Source of the DNA: SLSG01 sp964477035
GTDB taxonomy: Bacteria > Bacteroidota > Bacteroidia > Bacteroidales > UBA7960
Reading direction: 5' to 3'
Assembly: GCA_964477035.1 (NCBI GenBank)
Contig: CAYZCW010000015.1
Span: 1 to 53,874, forward strand
Length of the DNA stretch: 53,874 bases
The position numbers and the translations under genes are program-made. The notes under the pieces were generated by a model. It saw only the letters and a list, made by a program, of their open reading frames with translations, did no database searches and was not told the origin of the DNA. Positions 41,833 to 51,100 of the stretch are shown in pieces (the stretch's first letter is position 1; each line of letters starts with the position of its first letter).

Positions 41833-42987
41833 ATGTCTAAAAGAGATTATTACGACATATTGGGCGTTTCCCGGGACGCCACCCCGGAACAGATCAAGAA
41901 GGCCTACCGGCAGAAAGCGCTGAAGTACCATCCGGACAAAAACCCGGGCGACAGCCAGGCGGAAGCCAACTTCAAGGAGGCGGCAGAGGCCTATGAGGTA
42001 CTAAGCAACGAAGAGAAAAAAGCGCGCTACGACCGCTACGGCCATTCCGGCATGGGCAACAATTTCGGCGGGGGCGGATTCGGTGGCGGCATGAGCATGG
42101 AAGACATCTTCAGCCAGTTCGGGGATATCTTCGGCGGGGCATTTGGCGGGTTCGGCGGGTCAGGATTCGGGACCGGACGAACTGGCCGCCGGGTCAATAA
42201 GGGGAGCAACCTGAGGATCAAGGTTAAACTGAGTCTGGAAGAGATCCTCCACGGGGTGGAGAAAAAGATCAAGGTCAACAAATACGTGGCCTGCAAGCAG
42301 TGCAACGGTACCGGGGCCAAAGACGGCGGGGCATTCCACACCTGCCCCACCTGCAATGGCATGGGCAGGGTGACCCGGGTCACGAACACCTTCCTGGGAC
42401 AGATGCAGACAGCCTCCACCTGCCCCCAGTGCAGCGGGGAAGGCCAGGTGATCACGGAAAAATGCACGGCCTGTTACGGCAACGGCATCACCAAAAACGA
42501 AGAAGTAATCCCCATCAATATTCCCGCCGGGGTGTCCGAAGGCATGCAGCTCTCCCTCGGCGGCAAGGGCAATGCAGCCCCCCGCGGGGGTGTCCCCGGA
42601 GACCTCATCGTCCTGGTGGAGGAAGTGCCGCATGACAAGCTGATCCGGGACGGGAACAACCTGCTGCACGACCACTACATCAGCTTTCCCCAGGCAGTGC
42701 TTGGCACCCATATTGAAGTCCCCACCCTGGAAGGGAAAGCCAGGATCCGCATTGAGCCGGGGACCCAGGGAGGCAAGGTTCTCCGGCTCAAAGGCAAGGG
42801 GCTTCCCATGCTGAACTCCTACGGGCGGGGCGACCTGCTGGTCAATATCAATATCTGGACACCCCAGCAAACCAGCAGCGAAGAAAAGGCCATGATGGAG
42901 GAGCTTGCCCGGTCTGAAAATTTCAAACCCAGGCCCAAAAAGAGCGATAAAAGCTTTTTTGAACGGATGAAAGACGTGTTCAGTTAA
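41833..42987 (+). CDS. dnaJ: Molecular chaperone DnaJ (Hsp40)
   Basis: A 384-residue type I J-protein. It has a J domain (1-70) with H-P-D at 33-35, a Gly/Phe-rich region (about 70-115), and a zinc-binding domain with four CxxCxGxG repeats starting at 154, 171, 197 and 211. The C-terminal substrate-binding domains have normal length. It stimulates DnaK ATPase and delivers clients. It lies in the run grpE-dnaJ-ABC genes, 13 bases before the ABC ATPase gene. Confidence 0.98.
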   Translation: MSKRDYYDILGVSRDATPEQIKKAYRQKALKYHPDKNPGDSQAEANFKEAAEAYEVLSNEEKKARYDRYGHSGMGNNFGGGGFGGGMSMEDIFSQFGDIFGGAFGGFGGSGFGTGRTGRRVNKGSNLRIKVKLSLEEILHGVEKKIKVNKYVACKQCNGTGAKDGGAFHTCPTCNGMGRVTRVTNTFLGQMQTASTCPQCSGEGQVITEKCTACYGNGITKNEEVIPINIPAGVSEGMQLSLGGKGNAAPRGGVPGDLIVLVEEVPHDKLIRDGNNLLHDHYISFPQAVLGTHIEVPTLEGKARIRIEPGTQGGKVLRLKGKGLPMLNSYGRGDLLVNINIWTPQQTSSEEKAMMEELARSENFKPRPKKSDKSFFERMKDVFS

Positions 42988-43000
42988 TCAAACCAGCCCC

Positions 43001-43966
43001 ATGAATTATCTTCTCCAGGCCGAACAGATCACCAAGCGTTACGCCAACCACCTGGCCCTGGACGGGGTCGGGATAGAGGTGCCCAGGCAAAGCATATTCG
43101 GTTTGCTCGGACCGAACGGGGCCGGCAAGACCACCCTGATACGCATCATCAACCAGATCATCGCCCCGGACCAGGGCAGGTTGCTTTTTTCCGGCCGCCC
43201 CCTGCTTCCCGAAGATGTGCACCGCATTGGGTATCTTCCGGAGGAAAGGGGGCTGTACAAGAAAATGAAGGTGGGAGAGCAGGCCATATACCTGGCAAAG
43301 CTCAAAGGCCTCGGCGGCCCCCGGGCAAGAAAGGAGCTCAGGGCATGGTTCGAAAAGTTCGACCTGATGCCCTGGTGGGACAAGAAGGTCGAAGAGCTCT
43401 CCAAAGGCATGCAGCAGAAGGTCCAGTTCATCATCACGGTCCTGCACCAGCCCGAGCTGCTGATCTTTGACGAGCCCTTCAGCGGGTTCGACCCCATCAA
43501 TGTGAACCTGCTCAAACAGGAGATACTGGATTTGCGCAGTCAGGGAGCCACCATCATCTTCTCGACCCACAACATGGGCTCGGTGGAGGAACTCTGTGAT
43601 GACATCGCCCTGATCGACAAAAGCCACAAAATTCTGGAAGGGAATGTACGGCAGATCCGCAAGGCATTCGGGGGACAGCTATACCAGGTCGAACTGGAAG
43701 CCGGCACCAAACTGCAGGGATTGCTGGACGAACGTTTCGAGCTGATCGGCAGCCACAGTCAGGATGGCCTTGTACGGGCGCGCATACGGATCCGCGGAGG
43801 AGCGGAGTCGAACGACCTGCTGGCAAAACTGATCCCTGAAGCACAGGTTCTTTCATTCCAGGAGCTGGTCCCCAGCATGAACGATATTTTCATCAGGCAG
43901 GTGACCGGCAGGTTCCCGGCGGGTCCGCTTTCCGGGGGAGCAGACCTGCGGGGTACGGAGCAATAG
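43001..43966 (+). CDS. ABC-2 type transporter ATP-binding protein
   Basis: A 321-residue ATPase. Walker A G-P-N-G-A-G-K-T-T (37-45), a Q-loop region, signature L-S-K-G-M-Q-Q-K-V-Q, Walker B L-L-I-F-D-E-P-F-S-G-F-D-P and the H-loop S-T-H-N-M are all intact. The last ~90 residues form a C-terminal extension typical of NatA-like (sodium or drug/lipid exporter) ATPases. It pairs with the permease starting 43 bases downstream. The substrate cannot be deduced. Confidence 0.94.
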   Translation: MNYLLQAEQITKRYANHLALDGVGIEVPRQSIFGLLGPNGAGKTTLIRIINQIIAPDQGRLLFSGRPLLPEDVHRIGYLPEERGLYKKMKVGEQAIYLAKLKGLGGPRARKELRAWFEKFDLMPWWDKKVEELSKGMQQKVQFIITVLHQPELLIFDEPFSGFDPINVNLLKQEILDLRSQGATIIFSTHNMGSVEELCDDIALIDKSHKILEGNVRQIRKAFGGQLYQVELEAGTKLQGLLDERFELIGSHSQDGLVRARIRIRGGAESNDLLAKLIPEAQVLSFQELVPSMNDIFIRQVTGRFPAGPLSGGADLRGTEQ

Positions 43967-44009
43967 CCCGTCCCGGCCCAAAGTGTACCGGTTATCAACA
44001 CCAAAGACC

Positions 44010-45347
44010 ATGAATAAAATCACCACCATCATACAGCGGGAATACCTCAGCCGGGTAAAAAAGCGCTCCTTCATCGTGATGACCATCCTGGGCCCCATCC
44101 TGATGGCCGGTCTGATGGTGGCCCCGCTGTTGGTTTCCCAGATGTCTGACCGGACCCAGGAAGTAGCCCTGGTGGATGACTCCATGCTGTTTTATGACCG
44201 TTTCCGGGATGCCAACAACATCCGGTTCACCCACCTGCCCGCATCCATAGACCAGGCGGTGGAACTGATGCAGGCCGGCCGGTTCGATGCCGTGCTCCAC
44301 ATCCCGGAAATCGCCCTGGAGGCCCCCAGCAGCATGCGGCTGTTTTCTGAGAAAGCCACCAACCTGAACACCAAGCTGTACATCGAAAACATCCTGCGGC
44401 AAGAGTTTGAAAGCCTGAAACTCGGTGCCGCCGGAATCGACCGGGAGATCCTGGCCTCCATACAGACCCCGGTGAACATCCATGCCATCCGCATCAAAAA
44501 GGACGGACTGGAACAGGCCGACCACCCGGAGGTCAGCATGGGGCTGGGGTTTGTTTCGGGCCTGCTCATCTATATCTTCATCTTCCTGTTCGGTTCACAG
44601 GTGCTCCGGGGCGTCCTCGAGGAAAAAACCAGCCGCATAGTCGAGATCATCGTTTCCAGCGTCCGGCCCTTCCAGCTCATGATGGGAAAGATTGTCGGGG
44701 TGGGCCTGGTGGGACTGACCCAGTTCCTGATATGGATTGTCCTGACATTTGCCATCGTCGGATCGGTCCGGGCGGCCGCACCCGGCCTGTTCCGTTTCAC
44801 ACCGGGCGACCAGGTGTATGTCACCAGCAGCCAGATCCTGAATCCCCAGGAATTACAGGCCCGGATGGAAACCGTTCAGCAACTCAACACCCCTGCCGGG
44901 GAGATCCTTGCCGGCCTCGCCGCCATCAATTTTCCCCTGGTCATCCTGGCATTTATCTTCTTTTTCCTGGGGGGGTACCTGCTCTACGGGGCCCTCTTTG
45001 CCTCCATCGGGGCCGCTGTGGATAACGAGGCCGACACACAGCAGTTCATGCTCCCGGTAACCATTCCCCTTTTGTTCGCCTTCATCATGGCCCAGATGGT
45101 GATGGCCAACCCTTCGGGCCCGGTGGCCTTCTGGTTGTCCATCATACCCCTGACCTCCCCCGTCATCATGATGGTGCGCATTCCCTTCGGGGTTCCCTAT
45201 GCCGAGCTGCTGTTATCGGCAGCCCTGCTGGTGGGCGGATTCATTCTGACGACCTGGCTGGCTTCCCGCATTTACCGCACCGGCATCCTGATGTACGGAA
45301 AAAAAGTCAGTTATGCCGAACTCTGGAAGTGGATACGGCACCATTGA
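44010..45347 (+). CDS. ABC-2 type transporter permease
   Basis: A 445-residue inner-membrane protein from the ATG at 44010 (M-N-K-I-T-T-I-I-Q-R-E-Y). It has one N-terminal helix (about 22-43), a long periplasmic domain (about 45-180) and then five or six helices starting with G-L-G-F-V-S-G-L-L-I-Y-I-F-I-F. The sequence E-E-K-T-S-R-I-V-E-I-I-V-S-S before the next helix is the hallmark of NatB-like ABC-2 permeases. Together with the preceding ATPase it should export a small molecule or ion; sodium extrusion is one option. Confidence 0.92.
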   Translation: MNKITTIIQREYLSRVKKRSFIVMTILGPILMAGLMVAPLLVSQMSDRTQEVALVDDSMLFYDRFRDANNIRFTHLPASIDQAVELMQAGRFDAVLHIPEIALEAPSSMRLFSEKATNLNTKLYIENILRQEFESLKLGAAGIDREILASIQTPVNIHAIRIKKDGLEQADHPEVSMGLGFVSGLLIYIFIFLFGSQVLRGVLEEKTSRIVEIIVSSVRPFQLMMGKIVGVGLVGLTQFLIWIVLTFAIVGSVRAAAPGLFRFTPGDQVYVTSSQILNPQELQARMETVQQLNTPAGEILAGLAAINFPLVILAFIFFFLGGYLLYGALFASIGAAVDNEADTQQFMLPVTIPLLFAFIMAQMVMANPSGPVAFWLSIIPLTSPVIMMVRIPFGVPYAELLLSAALLVGGFILTTWLASRIYRTGILMYGKKVSYAELWKWIRHH

Positions 45348-45400
45348 TTCACCCCCCGGGGCCATTCCCGTCCCGGTCACAAACCATCAAAAAACCTGAT

Positions 45401-46576
45401 ATGGCAAAAATCCTGGTAATCGACGACGAACGGAGCATCCGCAACACCCTCAAGGAAATTCTGGAGTTTGAAAAGTTTGAAGTGGAGGTGGCCGAGGATG
45501 GTCCGGACGGGCTGGAAAAGATGGGGAAAAGCAGCTTCGATGTGGTGCTGTGTGACATCAAAATGCCCAGGATGGATGGCCTGGAAGTGCTGGAACAGGT
45601 CCAGGAACGGGATCCGGACACCACCGTGGTGATGATTTCCGGTCACGGGACCATCGACACGGCCGTGGAAGCGATCAAAAAAGGGGCCTTCGACTTCATC
45701 TCCAAACCGCTCGATCTGAACCGCCTGCTGATCACCATCCGCAACGCCATGGACAAAACCAAGCTGGTCACCGAAACCAAGGTGCTGAAGCGCAAGGTCA
45801 GCAAATCCTACGAAATGATCGGGCACTCGGAATCCCTGGAGCGGATCCGGGAAATGATCCAAAGGGTGGCCCCGACCGATGCCCGGGTGTTCATCACGGG
45901 GGAGAACGGCACGGGCAAGGAGCTGGTCGCACGCTCCCTCCATGACCTGAGTCAAAGGGCAAAGGGCCCCTTTATCGAAGTCAACTGCGCAGCCATCCCC
46001 TCGGAACTGATCGAAAGCGAATTGTTCGGGCATGAGAAGGGATCTTTCACCTCTGCCATCAAACAGAAGAAGGGGAATTTTGAGCTGGCCCACGGAGGGA
46101 CCATCTTCCTGGACGAGATCGGAGACATGAGCCTGGCCGCACAGGCCAAGGTACTGCGGACCCTGCAGGAAAACAAAATCACCCGGGTGGGTGGAGAAAA
46201 AGAAATCCCCGTGGATGTCCGGGTTGTGGCAGCAACCAACAAGGACATCCATCAGGAAATTGCCCGCGGCAACTTCCGGGAGGACCTTTACCACCGGCTC
46301 AGTGTCATCCTGATCCAGGTACCCTCACTGAATGAGCGCATCGAAGACATCCCCTTGCTCGCCAAACACTTCCTGGAAAAGCTCTCGGCTGAACAGGGCA
46401 TGCCGGTAAAGACCTTCAGCGAGGATGCCCTGGAGGAGCTGAAAAACATCGTGTGGACCGGGAACATCCGGGAGTTGCGCAATGTCGTGGAGCGCCTGGC
46501 CATTCTTTGCGACCGGGAGATCCATGGGGAGGATGTCGTCCGCTACGCCCAGCCCCTGAGTCAGGTCAGGAGATAA
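45401..46576 (+). CDS. NtrC-like response regulator lacking DNA-binding domain
   Basis: A 391-residue protein from the ATG at 45401. The receiver domain (1-118) has the acidic D-D at 8-9, phosphorylatable Asp52 and Lys102. The AAA+ domain (about 142-370) has Walker A G-E-N-G-T-G-K-E (167-174), Walker B F-L-D-E-I-G-D (236-242) and arginine-finger region F-R-E-D-L-Y-H-R (292-299). The sigma-54-contacting GAFTGA loop is replaced by G-S-F-T-S-A (214-219). The protein stops at 391, where a Fis-type helix-turn-helix would normally follow, with no sign of a frameshift remnant in the next ~100 bases. Family knowledge: Rhodobacter capsulatus NtrC also lacks GAFTGA and works with sigma-70. It is last in the grpE run; no kinase is adjacent. 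Confidence 0.9.
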   Translation: MAKILVIDDERSIRNTLKEILEFEKFEVEVAEDGPDGLEKMGKSSFDVVLCDIKMPRMDGLEVLEQVQERDPDTTVVMISGHGTIDTAVEAIKKGAFDFISKPLDLNRLLITIRNAMDKTKLVTETKVLKRKVSKSYEMIGHSESLERIREMIQRVAPTDARVFITGENGTGKELVARSLHDLSQRAKGPFIEVNCAAIPSELIESELFGHEKGSFTSAIKQKKGNFELAHGGTIFLDEIGDMSLAAQAKVLRTLQENKITRVGGEKEIPVDVRVVAATNKDIHQEIARGNFREDLYHRLSVILIQVPSLNERIEDIPLLAKHFLEKLSAEQGMPVKTFSEDALEELKNIVWTGNIRELRNVVERLAILCDREIHGEDVVRYAQPLSQVRR

Positions 46577-46652
46577 ATTCGCAAAGCGCCATTCACCGCT
46601 TTCCCATCCGACGAAAACCCGAAAAAAAACCGACGCTTTGGCCGGTAATCAT

Positions 46653-46660
46653 TATTTTTG
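46653..46660 (+). promoter_or_regulatory. Possible -7 box before the barrel protein gene
   Basis: TATTTTTG matches TAnnTTTG, 21 bases before the ATG at 46681. A TTG at 46638 is too close for a good -33 element. Confidence 0.4.
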
Positions 46661-46680
46661 TGGCCTCAAACCCGTTAACA

Positions 46681-47976
46681 ATGCGTCTTCCTTCCTGCAC
46701 AACACAATGGCTTAAACCGGTTATCCTTCTACCAGCCCTTTTGATGGTTCTCATGGGTCCCCTGACCGGCAGTGCGCGAAGCACATTCGAAAAGGATGAC
46801 CCGTCCACCGAACGTCTGAATGTCTTTCTGGATGCCCCCTGGTGGGCCGATGAGGATTTCATCATGCAGGAGATCCCGCTGGTGAATTACGTGCGCGACA
46901 AGGAGCTGGCGCAGGTACACATCATCATCACCCGGCACGGGGGGGGCAGCGGGGGCACCGCTTACCAGCTCAGCTTCCTGGGGGCAAGGCAGTTCTCCGG
47001 CATGATCAACGAGCTCAATTACTGGGCACCATCGACCAATACGGCCGATGCGAACCGCCGGGGTTACACCAACATCATCAAGATCGGGCTGGCCCCGTAC
47101 GTATCCCGTTCGAACATGGCTCCCTATGTCAGGGTCGATTATACCTATGACCCCAGGACGGTTTCAAGGGAGACCGCTCCGGTCAGGGATCCCTGGAAAA
47201 ACTGGGTCTTTGAGGTTTATGCCGGCGGCAACTTCAGCAAAGAGGAAAAAAACAGCCGGTCCAGTTTCCGCTACGGCTTCTATGCCGACAAGGTGACGCA
47301 TGAGTTCAAGATCCGCATGCGGCCCTATTTCAACCACGACTCGAGGACATTCATCTCGGGAGAGGACACCATCCGACGCACCTCCCACCGCCACGGATTT
47401 GACGGTTACCTGGTGAGAAGCATCAGCGGGCACTGGTCGGCCGGGATTTTTTCCAGCATGCAGTCGAGCACCTTCAACAACATGCGGTTCAATACCGAGT
47501 TGAAGCCCGCCGTCGAATACAGCCTTTTCCCTTACGAAGAGGCCACCAAGCGGTCGATCTCCCTGGCCTATCGCATTGGAGGAGGTTACCAGGATTATTA
47601 CGAAATGACCATTTTCGGGAAGGAAAGCGAGTTTTTGTTCGGACATTCCCTGGAGGCGGCCGCCCGTTTCCAGCAACCCTGGGGCACAGTGCGGGCCGGG
47701 GTAACGGGCTCCCATTTCTTTCATGATTTCTCCGTGAACCGACTCGCCTTCTTCGGCAATTTAAACCTCAGGGTTTTTCAGGGCTTTGCCATCTCCCTCA
47801 GCACGAACATGGACCTGATCAACGATCTGGTGGCCATCCCGCTGGGGGATTTGTCCCTGGAAGACATCCTGCTGCAACAGTCCAGGCAGTCGACCAGTTA
47901 CCAGCTGTCCGGATCGATCGGCCTTTCCTACACCTTCGGGTCAGAACAGAAGGGGGTATACAACCCCAGGCTTTGA
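46681..47976 (+). CDS. Outer-membrane beta-barrel protein of unknown function
   Basis: A 431-residue protein with a signal peptide (M-R-L-P-S… to about residue 34, G-S-A-R-S). An N-terminal periplasmic-looking region follows (about 40-130; L-N-V-F-L-D-A-P-W-W-A-D-E-D-F, then I-I-I-T-R-H-G-G-G-S-G-G). The rest alternates hydrophobic and polar residues in strands, many ending in aromatic residues, finishing with G-L-S-Y-T-F-G-S, as in outer-membrane barrels. I do not recognise a named family. It is 104 bases after the regulator gene, with its own weak promoter box, and converges on nifJ across a strong hairpin. Confidence 0.75.
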   Translation: MRLPSCTTQWLKPVILLPALLMVLMGPLTGSARSTFEKDDPSTERLNVFLDAPWWADEDFIMQEIPLVNYVRDKELAQVHIIITRHGGGSGGTAYQLSFLGARQFSGMINELNYWAPSTNTADANRRGYTNIIKIGLAPYVSRSNMAPYVRVDYTYDPRTVSRETAPVRDPWKNWVFEVYAGGNFSKEEKNSRSSFRYGFYADKVTHEFKIRMRPYFNHDSRTFISGEDTIRRTSHRHGFDGYLVRSISGHWSAGIFSSMQSSTFNNMRFNTELKPAVEYSLFPYEEATKRSISLAYRIGGGYQDYYEMTIFGKESEFLFGHSLEAAARFQQPWGTVRAGVTGSHFFHDFSVNRLAFFGNLNLRVFQGFAISLSTNMDLINDLVAIPLGDLSLEDILLQQSRQSTSYQLSGSIGLSYTFGSEQKGVYNPRL

Positions 47977-48041
47977 TCCCTCCCTGACGAATCACCACCG
48001 GGAGACAATTTTTCAGGCCGTTTCCGCCGGGCAGGATAATA

Positions 48042-48088
48042 ATTCAGGGCTGTGTTTCCCGGCCATGCCGGGCCACACAGCCCTGAAT
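48042..48088. terminator. Strong bidirectional hairpin between convergent genes
   Basis: ATTCAGGGCTGTG (48042-48054) pairs perfectly over 13 bp with CACAGCCCTGAAT (48076-48088). Inside, CCCGGC (48058-48063) pairs with GCCGGG (48067-48072) around a 3-base loop. It lies between the ends of the barrel gene and nifJ. No clean T tract follows on the plus strand; the minus side continues TATTATCC. It probably ends or protects both transcripts. Confidence 0.7.
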
Positions 48089-48116
48089 GAAACGCACACC
48101 AGGCGTCCGGAAGGAA

Positions 48117-51100
48117 CTATTCCTTTACGGAAAAGTCCATTTCCGCATAGCGCCTGTAAGTATTGTACCTCCAGCGGGCATTCTCTTCGGCAGCCTGGAA
48201 GAGGGCTCCGGCATCTTTCGGGAATGCCTTCTTCAGGGAACTGTAACGCACCTCCGAGCTCAGGAAATCCTGGAACTTACTCCAATCGGGCTCCTTACTG
48301 TCCAGCTGGAAGGGGTTCTTGCCCTCATTTTCCAGCTCCGGATTGTAGCGGTACAGATGCCAGTACCCCGCCTCCACGGCATTCTTGATCTGTTGTTGGG
48401 TGGCTCCCATGCCGTTGCGCAGTCCATGGTTGATGCAGGGCGAATAGGCGATGATCACCGAGGGACCCGGATAGGCTTCCGCTTCGCGAACCGCCTTGAG
48501 AAACTGGTTCTGGTTGGCACCCATGCCCACCTGGGCCACGTATACATAGCCGTAAGACATGGCCATCAGGCCCAGGTCTTTTTTGCGGACCCTTTTACCG
48601 GCAGCGGCAAACTTGGCAATGGCCCCGACCGGGGTCGATTTGGATGCCTGTCCCCCCGTGTTGGAGTAAACCTCGGTATCCAGAACCAGCAGGTTGATGT
48701 CTTCCCCGGAAGCGATCACATGGTCGAGACCGCCGTATCCGATATCATACGCCCAGCCGTCACCGCCGAAGGCCCACACGGACTTCTTGACCAGGTATTG
48801 CTTCAGGCCCATGATCTCGGTGGCAATGGGGTTGTCCTCATGCTTCAGGCAGGCGACGACCCGCTGAGAGGCCTCCTTGCTTTTAACCGTATCATTAAAT
48901 GCGCCGATCCACTCTGCAAAGGCTTCTTTGGTCTCTGCCGAAAGACCGCTTTCCAGGCCCCGTTCCATGAGCCGGGCGATGCGTTCACGAAGCTTGCGCA
49001 CCCCGGTGGCCATCCCGAATCCGTACTCGGCATTGTCTTCAAACAGGGAGTTTGCCCAGGCCGGCCCATGGCCGTCCTTGTTCACGGTGTAAGGAGTGGC
49101 CGGGGCTGAACCGCCGTAGATGGAGGAACAGCCGGTGGCGTTGGCGATCATCATGCGGTCACCATATAATTGGGTGATCAGCTTGATATAGGGGGTTTCC
49201 CCGCAGCCGGCACAGGCACCGCTGAATTCAAACAATGGCTGTGCAAACTGTGAGTTCTTGACCGATTGCTCTTTGTTCAGCAGGGTGTCCTTGTACGACA
49301 CATTCCGGCTGACCCAATCCCAGTGGCGGTCTTCATGCATCTGTTCTCCCAACAACCGCATTTCGAGGGCCTTGGTAGGTGCGGGACATACATCGATACA
49401 ATTACCGCACCCGGTGCAGTCGAGGGGGCTGACCTGCATGAGGTACTTCAACCCGGCAAGGGACTTGCCCTTGGCATCGACAGACTTGAGACCCTCCGGC
49501 GCCTGCTTCATCTCGTCCTCATTGAGGAGGAAGGGACGGATCACGGCATGGGGGCAGACATAGGCACACTGGTTGCACTGGGTGCAATGCTCAGGGAGCC
49601 ATTCAGGAACATGCACTGCAATCCCACGCTTCTCATACGCCGTGGTTCCCTGCGGAAAGGTGCCGTCCTCCCTGCCCAAAAAGGCACTGACCGGCAGGTC
49701 ATCCCCTTTCTGGCTGTTCATCGGGAAGACGATGTTGCGGATGAATTCCGGCACGTCCGTGTCCCCGGCTCCGTCCTTCACAGCGATGGTTTTCCAGTCC
49801 CCGGGAATGGCCACGCGAACCACCTCGTCCCCGGCATCCACGGCGGCGTTGTTCATGCGGACAATTTCTTCTCCCTTGCGTCCGTAGGTCTTCTTGATGG
49901 CATCCTTCATTTCCTGGACCGCCTTTTCGTAGGGAATGACCTCGGCCACCTTAAAGAACGCGCTCTGCATGATGGTGTTGGTGCGCCCTCCCAGGCCAAT
50001 CTTTTCAGCAATTTCCGTGGCATTGATGATATAGAAACGGATCTCATTTTCTGCCAGGTATTTCTTCATATGGGCGGGCAGGCGCCTTTTTGTTTCCTCC
50101 TCATCCCAGATGGAGTTCAGAAGGAAGGTCCCCCCTTTCTTCAGGCCCTTGAGCATGTCGTATTTCTCAAGATAGGCCGGCACATGGCAGGCCACGAAAT
50201 CGGCGGCATTGATCAGATAGGGTGAGCGGATGGGGCTGTCTCCGAACCGAAGGTGGGATACGGTGATTCCGCCCGACTTCTTGCTGTCATAGGAGAAATA
50301 GCCCTGTGCGTATTTGTCTGTGGTATCCCCGATGATCTTGATGGAGTTCTTGTTGGCTCCCACGGTACCGTCCGCGCCAATTCCGTAGAACTTGGCAGCA
50401 TAGTTGCCTTTGGGCGATACATCGATGTTCTCCCCCACAGGGAGGGATTTGAAGGTCACATCATCCACAATCCCCACCGTGAACTGGTTTTTGGGCTCGG
50501 CCAGTTTCAGGTTGTCAAATACCGAGATCATGTGGGAGGGCAAGGTATCCTTGGAGCTGAGTCCGTAGCGTCCGCCAACGACCAGGGGGGCATTCTCCCT
50601 GCCGTAGAAAAGTTCACGCACATCCAGGTAGAGGGGTTCTCCGTTGGCCCCGGGTTCCTTGGTGCGGTCCAGCACGGCGATGCGTTTGACCGTTTCGGGC
50701 AGGACATTGAAGAAGTATTTCGCAGAGAACGGGCGATACAGGTGGACACTGACCAGTCCGACCTTTTCCCCCTTTGACATCTTGAAATCGATGGTTTCCT
50801 TGATGGTCTCCGTGATGGAGCCCATGGCCACAATGACATGTTCGGCATCGGGGGCCCCGTAATAGGTAAAGGGGTGGTATTCCCTTCCGCAAATGCCGGC
50901 AATCTCCTTCATATAGGCTTCTACCACATCGGGCACGACTTCGTAGAAGGGATTGGCGGCCTCCCGGGTCTGAAAATAAATATCGGGATTCTGAGCCGTT
51001 CCGCGGGTCACCGGGTGTTCCGGATTCAGAGCCCGGTCGCGGAATGCCTGCAAGGCATTCTGGTCTACCAGCGGAACCAGATCATCCTGCTGGCACTCCT

